From Promerops cafer (taxonomy: Eukaryota > Chordata > Aves > Passeriformes > Nectariniidae): DNA of 64,000 nt. A program made the position numbers and the translations under genes. Shown here piece after piece: positions 47,101-59,100 of the stretch (position 1 is its first letter; each line of letters starts with the position of its first letter). The stretch lies in the NCBI GenBank assembly GCA_013398275.1, contig VZSE01002457.1:124001-188000 (forward strand), read 5' to 3'. The notes below the pieces were generated by a model. That model saw only the letters and a program-made list of their open reading frames with translations. It did no database searches and was not told the DNA's origin.

Positions 47101-50100
47101 AAATGCCTGAGAAGGGCAAGTACCAAGGGAACAGCACGCAGCTGTTCCAGGGCAGGTTTAGGTTGGATATCAGGGAAGGTTCTTCCCCAGAGGGTGCTGG
47201 CACTGCCCAGGCTCCCCAGGGAATGGGCACAGCCCCGAGGCTGCCAGAGCTCCAGGAGGGTTTGGACAGTGCTCCAGGGATGCCCAGGGTGGGATTGCTG
47301 GGATGTCTGGGCAGTTCTGGAGACTCTCCTGCTGCCTTGTCCTGGTGAGTGCCATGCCCTGGTGGGCTCTGGGGATGGGCTCTCACCAGGGCCCCGCTCT
47401 GGCTCTCGTTTCCAGACCAGCCTGGCTCACAGGCTCGTGAACCGCGAGGGCTCCGTGACGCAGCTCCCGCTCTACACCTCGCCCTCCCTGCCCAACATCA
47501 CCCTGGGACTGCCTGCCACTGGCCCTTCCAGCGTAAGTGGGGCTGGGCTCAGCCTCTGGGCTGTCCCTGGGGCTGGGCTCAGCCTCTGGGCTGTCCCTGG
47601 GGCTGGGCTCAGGCTCTGGGATGTCAGTGGGGCTGGGCTCAGGCTCTGGGATGTCACTGGGGCTGGGCTCAGGCTCTGGGATGTCCCTGGGGCTGGGCTC
47701 AGCCTCTGGGATGTCCCTGGGGCTGGGCTCAGGCTCTGGGATGTCAGTGGGGCTGGGCTCAGGCTCTGGGCTGTCCCTGGGGCTGGGCTCAGCCTCTGGG
47801 CTGTCCCTGGGGCTGGGATCAGCCTCTGGGCTGTCCCTGGGGCTGGGATCAGCCTCTGGGATGTCACTGGGGCTGGGCTCAGGCTCTGGGCTGTCCCTGG
47901 GGCTGGGCTCAGCCTCTGGGCTGTCCCTGGGGCTGGGCTCAGGCTCTGGGATGTCAGTGGGGCTGGGCTCAGGCTCTGGGATGTCACTGGGGCTGGGCTC
48001 AGCCTCTGGGATGTCCCTGGGGCTGGGCTCAGGCTCTGGGCTGTCCCTGGGGCTGGGCTCAGGCTCTGGGCTGTCTCCTAACTCCCCGTGCCCCGGTGCG
48101 TTTGCAGGCGGGCCAAGCGCAGCAGGATGCAGAGAGGCTGGCAATCCCAGCCTTGCAGCAGCGGATCTCCTTGTTCCCTGGCACTCACCTCACTCCCTAC
48201 CTGAGCACTACAACGTTGGAGAGGGATGGGGGAACTGCACACAACCCTCTCCTGCAGCACATGGTCCTACTGGAACAGCCAACTGCACAAACGCCCCTGG
48301 TCACAGGTGAGCACTCCAGGGCCAGCACTCGGGCGCCTGGAAAAGAGAGGAAACCAGCAGGGATCTGTTGGGTTATTGTCAAGGCAGCCTCTAGGTCCTG
48401 CATCACCTCTAGACCCCGCAGGTAGAACATAAAACCTTTGTTTGTTGATTCATTGATTAGTGGTGATTTGTCCAAAATCGGATCTCCCACCTCATTTTGG
48501 TGAGATGAAAATACATACTGTTATTCCATCAGGACAGCAGAAGTTGGTTGGTAAAAGTTGAAAACTCTATTTGTTTAGAGTTGTGACCAGTTCAGATCAA
48601 AGTGAGGGCAAAAACATTGTGTCTTAACAATTCCTGTTTTCCATGGATGGTTTCTGTTCCATGGAAGTATGAAAGGCACACACTTAGAAAATCACAGGTT
48701 AAAACACTTCCTTTCCATCATTAATATAAATAGCAAAACCGTGGCAAAATCAGCTGCCTCCCAGCAGATTGTATTTGTTTGTGTGCATTCCCTTTCCAGG
48801 ATGTTAATTGCTGTGAGTCACTCCCAGTGCTGGGTTTTCAGAAAGAACTACCTGTGGGAAGGCCTGTGGCTATAAATAAGCTGGATTCAAAGCCATAATT
48901 CCCACTGGTTTCCTGTGTCTGGTGCTGGGACAAAGGATGTTCTGCCTCAGTTGCTGCTGTGTTGGGTTTTCCTTCCCTTCCTTCCATTTCTAATGGAAGT
49001 TCTTGGGAGGTGTCAGCCCCTGCAGCACTGCGGCTCGGGGCTGGTTGTACATCCAAACCCCAGGAGTATCCGTGGGGTTGGGATCAGCTTGGGAGCACAC
49101 AGATATGGGGAGGCTGATGCAGAGAAGTGTGATGTTTGCTCCCCTCAGTTTCCAGCTCACTGTTTTTGCTTCCAAGCAAATTCCTTCTACTCCACCTGCT
49201 CCGTGTGATGCTTTCTGAGCAAGTACAATGTGTTACAGCCCAGCACTCAGGAGGAAGAGTCAGGACAGAGGAGCAAGGAGAAACAAACACACGTTCCAGA
49301 GGCAGCAGCTGAGAGGCAGTGAGCTCACATATGGTCCCCAAAGCCTTGAGTGCACCAGCTGCCAAGCTGCAGCTAATATTTGGAAACTCCTTGGAAATCA
49401 AGTGGAGTTTATCAGGATTCTGCTGGAGAGCCTTGAGCTCTGGAGATAGTCCCCCAACAGCTGCAGAATTATCCAGCTGTGATGGCTCTCTCTGGGCTGG
49501 AAGGCAGACATGGCCAGTGTGGGAAGCTCGACTAGAATTCCTTAGCTGTGCCACTCCTCTTGGGAATGGTTACTCTGGGTAGTATCCTCCATGTTGTGAT
49601 ACATGTCCTGATGTTCCTTATTCCTGATGGAACATACTCAGGGCTTGGAGCAACCTGGGATAGTGGAAGGTGTCCCTGCCCATGGCAAGGGGTGGAATGA
49701 GATGAGTTTTAAGGTCCCTCCCAAGCCCAGCCATTCCAAGGCCATTGCCTTGGAGGAAGATAGTTCTTCCAAAATATCCTGTGCAAGCTCTGCTGTCTGA
49801 TTTGGACTTTTGGGAGGAGGAGCTGTGTTCTCAGGGAAAAGGAGCACATCTTTCCCAATTATCCATGTATTCATACGCAGACCTGTGTGTGTACACACTG
49901 ACATCTGCAGAGACATGCATTTATAAAATCAAATACCCTTTCACACAAACCCTTTCAGAAAAAGCAGAGAGTGGGAGAAACTCTGTAAGTCTTCTGAGAA
50001 AAGAGGCTTTCACATGAGTCAGCTCCTTCCATGTAGGGCAGTTCTGTGAATTGGTGGGAAAGGAGGTCACATTCTGGAACACAAATACCAAGGTGTTTTT

Positions 50101-53100
50101 AATCCTCAGCATCCAGCTGGCTGCAGACTTCTGGGCAGCTTCTCCCTCTCCTAAACCAAAGCCTGAGGAGAGCAGAGGGTTTCTTGCCCAAAAGTGACTG
50201 CAGCCCTAGCCCTGCTAGGGAGGTAGCTGGTTCCTGCAGCTTGAATTGAGCCTGGGATCAGTCCCTAAACCAAGGCGAGCTGTGAGGTTTAAACTTCTCC
50301 AGACCACTGTGGTCTCGTGTAGCGACAGAAGGGTCGGTGAGGTGCTGCTGGTTTCAAGAAATGTTTCCAGAGGGTCTCTGAGTCACCAAGCAGACACAGA
50401 ACTCAAACCAAGCAAAGCATTGCTCCGTGCAGTGCTGATTCATTTACCTGCTCTGTCTCAAGGCAGCTCCAGCTGCAGATGGCGAGGTGGCTGGGTTTGA
50501 CATGGTACCACTGTCGCCGTCAGCGTTACTCAACAGCCGTTTTCTCCCTTCCTTTCTTCTTCCTTTTGTTTCTCCTCTGCTGTTTTTTCCTCCATATTAT
50601 CTTCAGACTGGTATCTTTCAGGACTGCCCCTGCACGCACAGCCCCTGGTGGGTGGAGAGAGGGTCTCCCCTTCGATCCACAAGCTGCGGCAGCACCGCCC
50701 GCTCGGGCGCACCCAGTCTGCTCCCCTGCCCCAGAACGCCCAGGCCCTCCAGCAGCTGGTGATCCAGCAGCAGCACCAGCAGTTTCTGGAGAAACACAAA
50801 CAGCAATTCCAGCAGCAGCAGCTGCACATCAACAAGGTAGGCACGAAGCTTTCAATGCCTTTCTTCCTTCACAGCAGCTTCAAGCGTGCGATTTCGGGGT
50901 CTCTAGTGCAGGTGTGTTTGTGGGCTCTACCTCCAGCATCCCTGGGGCTCTCATCCTTGGACCTCTCTCAGGCATGACAACACCTGGATGTATTTGTGAG
51001 GGAAGGCTGAGAGACTTCGGGGCCTTCACCTGCAGGAGAGAAAGATCCAGGGACACCTCAGAGCCCCTTCCAGGGCCTAAGGAGGCTCCAGGAGAGCTGG
51101 AGAGGGACTTGGGACTATGGATGGCAGGACAGGACACAGGGAATGGCATCCCACTGCCAGAGGGCAGGGATAGATTGGATATTGGGAAGAAATGGTTCCC
51201 TGGGAGGGTGGGGAGGCCCTGGACACCTGGCAGTGTCCCAGGCCAGGCTGGGCACTGGGGCTGGAGCAGCCTGGGACAGTGGAAGGTGTCCCTGCCCAGG
51301 GCAGGGGGTGGGACTGCATCCTCTCTAAGATCTCCTCCCACCCGAGCCATTCTGAGATTTGTACTGTTTTGAGGCTTTCTAAACACTGCTCCCAAGGAAT
51401 TCCAGTGAAGGCTTTCCTTAGGACACCAGTAACTCCAGCCCAGGTCTGGGGCTCAGGACAAGCCCGTGGCAGTGGCCATTCGGATCGTGCTCTTCCATTT
51501 ACAGCAGAGGTTTCTCCAAATACTTCCACCGTTCCAGTCCTGCGAGAAAACACAGCTACCAAGGGCTGGTCAAAGAGTGAAAGAAGCCACAACCCCCCCC
51601 CCACCACCCCCAAACCCCTGTTTATGGGCCGGGGCTGAGGCAGGATGATTACACAAGCCACTGACGTCAATGCTGTCCTCCTGGAGCGCTGCCACCGCGG
51701 GTGCCAGCCCTGGCCCGGCTCAGCTCGCACACGGGTCCTGGGGAGCTGCTGCTCCACAGGGATCCCATTTCCTCCCCCTCCAAACACTCCTCGGGACCAG
51801 GGCCATGGGGTGTGGGGCAGCGAGCTGGGGTTCTTTGTTTGGGCAAGTGTCAGCTGGAGGGATTTTTTGCGTGAAGGTTTTTACAGCTTTTCCAAAGCCT
51901 TGCATGTGACGTATCTGCTGAGCTCATTCAGCCTTTCTCCTGGACCTCCCAGGAGCTGGAGAGCCACTGGAGCACTCTGAATTCCAGCTTTGTCCATCGC
52001 TCTCCGCAGCAAAATCAGTCAGAGAGAGTTTAATTAAACTGATTTCCCTGTGTTTGATTTATAGGAGTCACAAGTTAAAATCACTTTGGTGCTAGCGCTG
52101 TGTGCATGTGGCAGATTTATCCCGTGGGATAGCATCCAAGTGCTGACATGGGAAAAGACTTTTCCCAGATGTGGGGATATTTTAGGACCCTGGTGTGTGT
52201 AGGAGAGTTAAGGGCAGGACTAAAAATAAAAGAAAAGATTATTTAATTATTAACAGGACCGATAGAACTGCTTGTTAATTTTTTTATTTGTGAATTTCCC
52301 ATAAATAATACTCCTGAAATATTTTATATATTTATATACTCCTAAGTCAGGCTTTTCTTAATTCCAGGTGATTTTTCCAAACTTTGAGATTTTGGCCCTA
52401 AACGTTCCCTGTTAGGTGTCTGCAGCAGATGAAGTTTTTGAGGGGACTGCAGCCAAAAAAAGTCTTGCTGTTTCCAGGAAGGCAACTAAGGAAAAATGTG
52501 TCAAAAATTAAATAAAAATATTAAGAATAATCATCGGAGCAGCTGTGGCTGCCCCTGGATCCCTGGAAGTGTCCCAGGCCAGGTTGGATGGGGCTTGGAG
52601 CAGCCTGGGACAGTGGAAGGTGTCCCTGCCCCTGGCAGGGGGGAATGGGATGAGCTTTAAGATCCCTTCCAACCCAAACCATTCTGTGATTCTCATTGAG
52701 CTGATATTCACCATCAGCCTGTGCTGCTATTTCCCACCTTTTTTGCATGTTTAATGTTCAGAAGGAAAGTGCCAGGGGAGGTTTAGGTTGGAAAAAAATT
52801 CTGCATGGAAAGGGTGGTCAGGCACTGGCACAGGCTGCCCAGGCAGTGGGGGAGTCACCACCCCTGGAAGTGTTCAGACAACCTTTGGATGTGGCACGTG
52901 GGGACAGGGTTTGGAGTGTGTTTGGCACTGCTGGGGGAACAGTTGGACTCGATGGTCTGAGAGGGCTTTTCCAGCCTTAAAGATTCTGTGATTTGTAATA
53001 TCAGAAGAGGTTTTGCTCCAAGCCCCATCCAGCCTTGCAGCAGGTGGGTTGTTCCCTCCCCTCCAGCCACAGAAGATCCACAGTCTCCTGGTCCTTCCAG

Positions 53101-56100
53101 CTGTAGGACTGGGGCTGCCTCAGACAGTTGTTTTTCCCCTGCTGTCGCATCACTTCAGGGGAAATAAAAAACAGATCAAGAGATGTCTGTAGGCTTTGGC
53201 TGCTGCAGAAGGCTGTGCCAGCTCCCTACATGGTTGGTGCCCAAGTCAGCCTCTCCCCATCATCACTTATAATGTCTTGTTTCTCCTTAGTCTATAAAAA
53301 TTAAAAATCAGACCCCAAAGGTATTGTGGGAAGAGCCACATCGAGTTGAATGAGTTCAGCCTTTATCATCCTTTTTTTTTTCTGTGTTATCCTCATTTTC
53401 ATCAAAGCTGTGTCTCCAGCTGTCCAGAGTTGTTCTCTTTCTTCCTTGAGTTTGTCCTTCACCTCCAGAGGGAGGGAAGGGAGGGTTCTGCTGGCTTCTG
53501 CTGAGCTGACATCCTCCTTTGCCTCCTGGCTCCTCTCTTCCTCTGGCTCTCCTCCTGTGCCACCCCACCGATAGGGACTGGGGTTCCATCCAGCCCAGAC
53601 CATTCTGGGATTCCATGGTTTTTCTGCTGGGGACTCCTCCTTGATCTCTGATGTGTAAATAGATGTCTTTAACCTGTTGGTAGGACCTTCAAGGTCTTCA
53701 GTGTCCCAGGAACTCACCACTGTGGAGAGAGGTGTCCTGGAGAAGATGGTATGGATTGATGGGCAGGGCGATGCTCAGAGGTTGGATTTGATGGTCTTGG
53801 AAGTCTTTCCCAACCTTTATGATTCTCTGGTTCTATTTATCACATCTACTGGACAAATCCAATGCCAGCTGATTTTTCACTAGGGAAAAATGCAGCTTTT
53901 TTTCCCCTCTTGAAACGTTCCACAGAAAAATGATGAACTCTTTGGTTTCCCCTGTATTTATGACCTAACTTTGCTATGTGATTTTTTTGCTGTGGTGGTT
54001 TTTTTTTTTCGGTTTGTTTTTTTAAAATTTCTGTTCTTTGTATTTCAAAGCTGTGGAGGAGAAATCTTGCCAGCTGCATGGAGCCTTTTAAAAATGCTTG
54101 TGACTAGAGAGCTGTAATTTATTCTGGAGTGAAGTCGTTATGTGCCCGAGGCTGGAGAGGCAGTGCCTTTACCAGAGGTTTATGGTGGCAGTTTGTGACA
54201 GCCAGAGGCCACTGGGTACCAAAACAGAGGAGTAACCTCGTGGCAGAGGAAGCCAGAGAGCTAATTAAGGGATGGAGAGGTTATTTATGGTGCTTTGTTC
54301 TTACTATTTCAGATATATTTACAAGCATTCTCAGTGCTACCATTACAGCCAGCCCCTTGCACTTTTATTCCCTCAAATTTTAAATTGCACCAGCACGTGC
54401 TCCTAAAACTGCACAAAGTGGGGATTTTGGGGGAGTTTGTATGGGACTGGAGTGCAGATGCTGGAGGTATTGGGTGGAATGTGTTGGTAACAAAGTGTCT
54501 TCTCTGCAAAATCTTCCTTTAAGGGCGGGGTTGCAGCAGCTGAAACTGGTGGCAGACCCTTTGCAGACAGAATGTCTGAAATGTCCTTGTCATCGACCAC
54601 TTGGTCTTCTCAACCTTCACCGTGGTTGTCATTTAATTGTTACATTTTTAAGGAGTAGGAATAATTTAAAACTTCCAGGGAATTACACTGCCTGTCATTC
54701 CCATTAGGTATGACAATGGCACTGTAAGTTATTTTTCCCTGCAATTACCTCGTGCAGTTCAGAAGTTCAAAAGGCATTAAGTTCAAAAGCTTGAGACCTT
54801 CGATCCAAGTAGGGGAAAAAAAAAACCAAGCAGCAGATAGTTTATGATAATTTAATTATCTTTAAAACAGATAATATTCATCAAGCCTAAGAGGGCCTAA
54901 AGAAAATTGATGGAAGAACTTTTAGCTTAATGTGGTTTGGTTATTCAGTGTGTGTTATAAGGAATGAAACTGGGGGGGAAGGGGGAACCTCACAAAAATC
55001 CTTGAGGGATTTTGATCCCTGAATCTTTGCAGGGACCTCCTGAGGTCACTGAGGACAGTGTCCCTCCTCTAGCAGGTTGCCAAGGATCTCCAAGGATGGA
55101 GACTCCAGAACCTCTCGGAACAACCTGTTCAAATGTTTGTCCACCCTCACAGGAAAAAAAAAAAAAATTATTTTGTTCAGAAAGAATTTTATGGATTTTC
55201 ATTTGTGCCCCTGGCCTCCTGTCTCATCACCCATGAGAGTCCCATGGACTTAAGGGTACCCAGCTCTTTCAAGTGTTGCCTAAACCTGGTCATTCCTTCA
55301 CCAAGGGAAGTTTTCCTTGTTCCAGACTTTTCCTCTGGTGTCAGAGTCCTGGGATTCCTGAAGGATTGTCCTAAACAAGGCATTAATTCTATCTCATGTG
55401 GCACCAGATGCCTCCCCTCGTTCAGCAGTGGTACCAGGATCTCCTTAGCCTTCCTCTTTTCTTTCTTCACGTCCCTTGCCAGATTCAACTCCATTCCTGC
55501 CCCTCTGCCTTGCTTAAGTTTTATGGCAGAGCCTTCCTTCCTGCTTTTGGGGGGAAAGAATGCTTAATTCCAGGCTGGAGCCACTATTCTTCAAAGAGCA
55601 AATTACTGACAAATAGTCCCTCCTCCTGCATGTGTTCAATAACCATGTTTTGATTTAGCTTTATTAGATTTAAAATCAATATTGCTTACCATACCTATGA
55701 CCTAATCCTCATTAAACCTTGCCCTGACAACTTTCAAAGTGCAGCAGTTTCTTTATAAGCCTGTGAAACGGGGGCAGCCTGAGCTCTTTGAAAGGGAGGA
55801 AATGGATTGGTTTTCCTACGCTGGAGTTAAAAACAGGTCACATTTGGGGGTTTTTTAATATCCCAAATAAAAATCATAAGCAGTCTGCGACAGAGAACTG
55901 TGAATTTTATCTTGCCAAAGAACTTAGAAGAAGTCTGAGTGAATTACAGTGAAAATGAAATCGTTCCTTTAGGTTTAGGAGCTGCTCTCCGAGATGTTTA
56001 CTGTGTCTGGTTAGGAAGGTCAGGTTAGAACAATGCTGCTCTTGAGGTTTGCTCTCAGGAGCGTGTCCTGAGTTTCCTCTTAACCAGCTCCATAAGAGTG

Positions 56101-59100
56101 CAGATTTTCAAGTAATCATTATTTCAGCCTCACAGATGAAATTCAGGGAGTGATTTGAGGTAATCAGGCAGCAAAACCCTGCTGGAGGGTTTGTGTCCCC
56201 CGAATTCTTTCAGAATTTAATTGCCAAACACCTCGCTGATTGCTCTGCGGGTTTGTGAATGGAGGAGCATCTGGAGGCATGCAGGAACAAGAGGCTCTTT
56301 TCCCTTCAGAGGGAACATGAAGTGGAAAATCAGGGGGTGTCATTACTCGGGACAGGGGATTTTGGAGCCCTTAACGCCAAGGTTACCCCGACCTTTCCCT
56401 GCGTTGTTCCGGGCCTGGACTGTGGGACAGAATAACTCAGAATTGCTCTTCCCTGCGAGCCTGGAGAACAGAGCTAGCCTTCCCCGTGGAGGGGTGCAGC
56501 TCTTTGACGAGTTTGGGGTTCTTTCAGATCATCTCCAAGCCCACCGAGCCGGCGCGGCAGCACGAGAGCCACCCCGAGGAGACGGAGGAGGAGCTGCGGG
56601 AGCACCAGGCCCTGCTGGAGGAGCCCTACGGCGACAGGGCCGCGGGCCAGAAGGAGCCCGCGGGGCTGGCCAGCGTGGTGCAGGTCAAGCAGGAGCCCAT
56701 CGAGAGCGACGAGGAGGAGGCAGAGCCGCAGCAGGAGCTGGAGTCCGGGCAGAGGCAGGCGGAGCAGGAGCTGCTCTTCCGCCAGGTCTGACACCTGGGT
56801 GGTTGTAAAAGACGCATTTGGGCTTGGAAGTCACCTTGTGCTGCTCCGAGGGGGAGACTCTGAGGGGAACCAGCTCCCGAGGGTGGGCTGGTTACAGGAA
56901 CCTGATGTAAAGTCAGGTGATTCCTTCCCTGGAGTCACCTGGCAGCTGCCAAACCCCAGGGAGGAGAGTCTGCATCACCTGCACAACACAGTCACTGTGT
57001 TTACTGAGACACTGGGACACTTCCATGGCTGTTTCTTTGGGAAGTTAAAGTGTATCCTAACATTTCTGAGCGCTAGCCACCAGCAGGAGACTGTATTTTG
57101 GTTTAATGATTTAAAACTAATTTCTCCAGAGAAAGACTGCACATAAGGGAACAGGGGACAAGTGGAGGGTATTCCTGCTTCGGAATTAGAGATCCTGGAG
57201 CCTCCAGCCAGGCTCACTTTTGAGGGAAAACACCCGAGGCTTGTGGATTGCAGGTGATAAATCCAGTAACAAGGGAGCACAGTGTAATGGAGCTGATCCA
57301 TGTCCTCCAGGAATGTCGTTGGGACGTTGCCCAGGAGCAACATACATGCTACAGGAAAGCTGTGGCCACCTCATCCCTGGAAGTGTCCAAGGCCAGATTG
57401 GACGGGGCTTGGAGCAACCTGGGATAGGGGAAGGTGTCCCTGCTCATGGCAGGAATGAGCTTTAAGGCCCAAACCATCCTGGGATTCTCTGATTCCGTGT
57501 TGCTGATGATGGACCATTCCTCTGATAGTGAAGCCTCTCCACCTTAATCCTGAATCCATGGTCACACCCCAGGAGTCCTTAAAATAGTATTTCCTTTGCA
57601 ACTGTCTTGCCTCAAAGCAGGAGGGAGTAAATAGAGGGAATGGGATAGAACAGCCATCCCTTCTGACCAGGAGCCTGTCCAGCTGGCGGTGTGGCTGCAC
57701 AGAGAACCAGCTCATTTAGGAGCTCCCTCTCCAGCCTGGGATCCAGTTGAGTGGGACTCATTTCCTGGCCTGCACTGTTTCACTGTGAAAGGTCGCAGTG
57801 CAGTGGGGTGGGAGCACAGGGGGAGGAAGATGAGGGAGTTTTGGGGAGGATGGAGCACCCCTGCCCGTGACCCTGTCAGCGAGCACCAGGCTGGGGCCCC
57901 CTGTGCTGTGCCTGCCTGACTTGGCCCTAGAAACGTCACATCTTCCTTTGCTGCATGCGAGGGAAAGGTCCAAGAGCCTTCAAAAACCCTTTTGGGAAGG
58001 CCCTTCCAGCAAGTGTCTGCTTCTCTTGCCCACAGCAAGCCCTGCTCCTGGAGCAGCAGCGGATTCACCAGCTGAGGAACTACCAGGCGTCGCTGGAGGC
58101 GGCTGGCATGCCCGTGTCCTTCGGGGGACACCGGCCTCTGTCCCGGGCACAGTCCTCCCCCGCCTCGGCCACCTTCCCCATGTCCGTGCAGGAGCCACCC
58201 ACTAAGCCAAGGTTCACAACAGGTGAGCTTTCTGGGGGCCCTGGGCTCTGGGAGGGCTCTGGTGACTGGTTTGGTTTGTGCTGAGCTGTTCTGCGAGGGC
58301 GTGGGAAAGAGAGAATGGGCTTTAGGCTGGGAGTAGGGTTAGATGGGATATTGGAAGGAAATCCTTCCTGTGAGGCTGAGAAGGTTGCCCAGAACAGCTG
58401 TGGCAGCCCCATCCCTGGAAGTGTCCAGGGGCAGGTTGGACAGGGCTTGGAGCAACCTGGGATAGTGGAAGGTGTCCCTGCCCTGCCCACAAGGTGAGCT
58501 TTAAAGTCCTTTGCAACCCAATCCATTCCATGATGATGATTCTGTGATTTTCTTCCCCGTGCCTGCAAATCCATAAGCGTGGGCTGTGCATCCCATCCCC
58601 ATTTGGGTACTCCATGACATCCTGCCTTCCTCAAGGAGCAGACTGAGTCACCCCTGTTGTCCTGCTTGTCCCTTCTGCAGAGCAGAGACACCCTGCACAC
58701 ACCAGCAGCAGCACAGCCCTGGAGCTGTGTGTCTCCAGGCAGACAGAGCGAGTCCCAGGCTGTGACAGAGCTGGTTTAGAGGCAGGGCAGGGAGAGCCAG
58801 TGCTCCTGAAGGACAGAGTGCCAAATGCAGTGCTGGCTCTGTTTCCTCCACCTTCTCCAGTCCCTCCATAAGCTCATGCCATCAGTTAGCCACTCCGGGC
58901 TCCCTGCCAGCCTCCCCTCCTCCTGGCACACAGGAGTCTGTGCCTGCAGGTCAGAAAAACGAGGTGAGCTGGTGATTTCACCTTTGCCTGAGGAGCAAAG
59001 AGACCAAAGGGTGTTTGCTTACATGTGAAGGAAAATGATGAGTGCAGTCCTGTGTTTGTCTGGTGGAAAGCACAAGTGCAAAACAGCTGTTGATCCCCAT

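Larger units (their letters stand above)
44006..47415 (+). other. HDAC4: HDAC4 intron F-G (3.4 kb)
   Basis: Phase 0, donor GTACAG, acceptor CTCGTTTCCAG. It carries a CR1 tail (45150-45212), an inverted CR1 composite (46430-46600) and a CR1 of another subfamily (47140-47335). Positions 44020-45140, 45220-46420 and 46610-47130 are AT-rich unique DNA with poly-A and poly-T tracts but no gene-like content. Confidence 0.85.
48307..50621 (+). other. HDAC4: HDAC4 intron H-I (2.3 kb)
   Basis: Phase 1, donor GTGAGC, acceptor GGTATCTTTCAG preceded by a long pyrimidine-rich stretch (50540-50600). It has one CR1 3' fragment (49642-49742) and a possible MEF2-type site (48870-48879). The remaining unique sequence, including 48310-49640 and 49750-50540, shows nothing else I can name. 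Confidence 0.85.
50837..56527 (+). other. HDAC4: HDAC4 intron I-J (5.7 kb)
   Basis: Phase 0, donor GTAGGC, acceptor GGTTCTTTCAG. It contains several plus-strand CR1 pieces between 50985 and 53838, an old minus-strand CR1 (55000-55250), a perfect CRE octamer (51662-51669), a 14-bp TTAATTAA-centred palindrome (52027-52040) and an AT-rich, conserved-looking segment at 54690-54930. Positions 51370-52500, 53840-54990 and 55260-56520 otherwise show no gene-like features. Confidence 0.85.

Noticed and set aside
47194..48425. ORFs of 253-358 codons across the 30-bp array on both strands
   Set aside because: They are open only because the unit is 30 bp without stops. The real coding parts are exons G and H at the flanks, joined by splicing.
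48870..48879. CTATAAATAA as a TATA box
   Set aside because: No CpG-rich or initiator context and no downstream first exon; kept only as a weak MEF2-type motif.
50530..50844. Minus-strand Cys/Leu-rich ORF opposite exon I
   Set aside because: Antisense shadow of CAG-rich coding sequence; no splice or domain support.
56474..56817. Minus-strand Leu-rich ORFs opposite exon J, and a 195-codon plus-strand ORF (56221-56808) in another frame
   Set aside because: High GC content suppresses stops; the frame matching HDAC4 with proper GT/AG bounds is clearly the real one.
13945..58222. Assignment to paralogues HDAC5, HDAC7 or HDAC9
   Set aside because: The linker sequences, the positions of S246, D289, S467, K559 and S632, and the Gln-rich exons follow HDAC4 closely.
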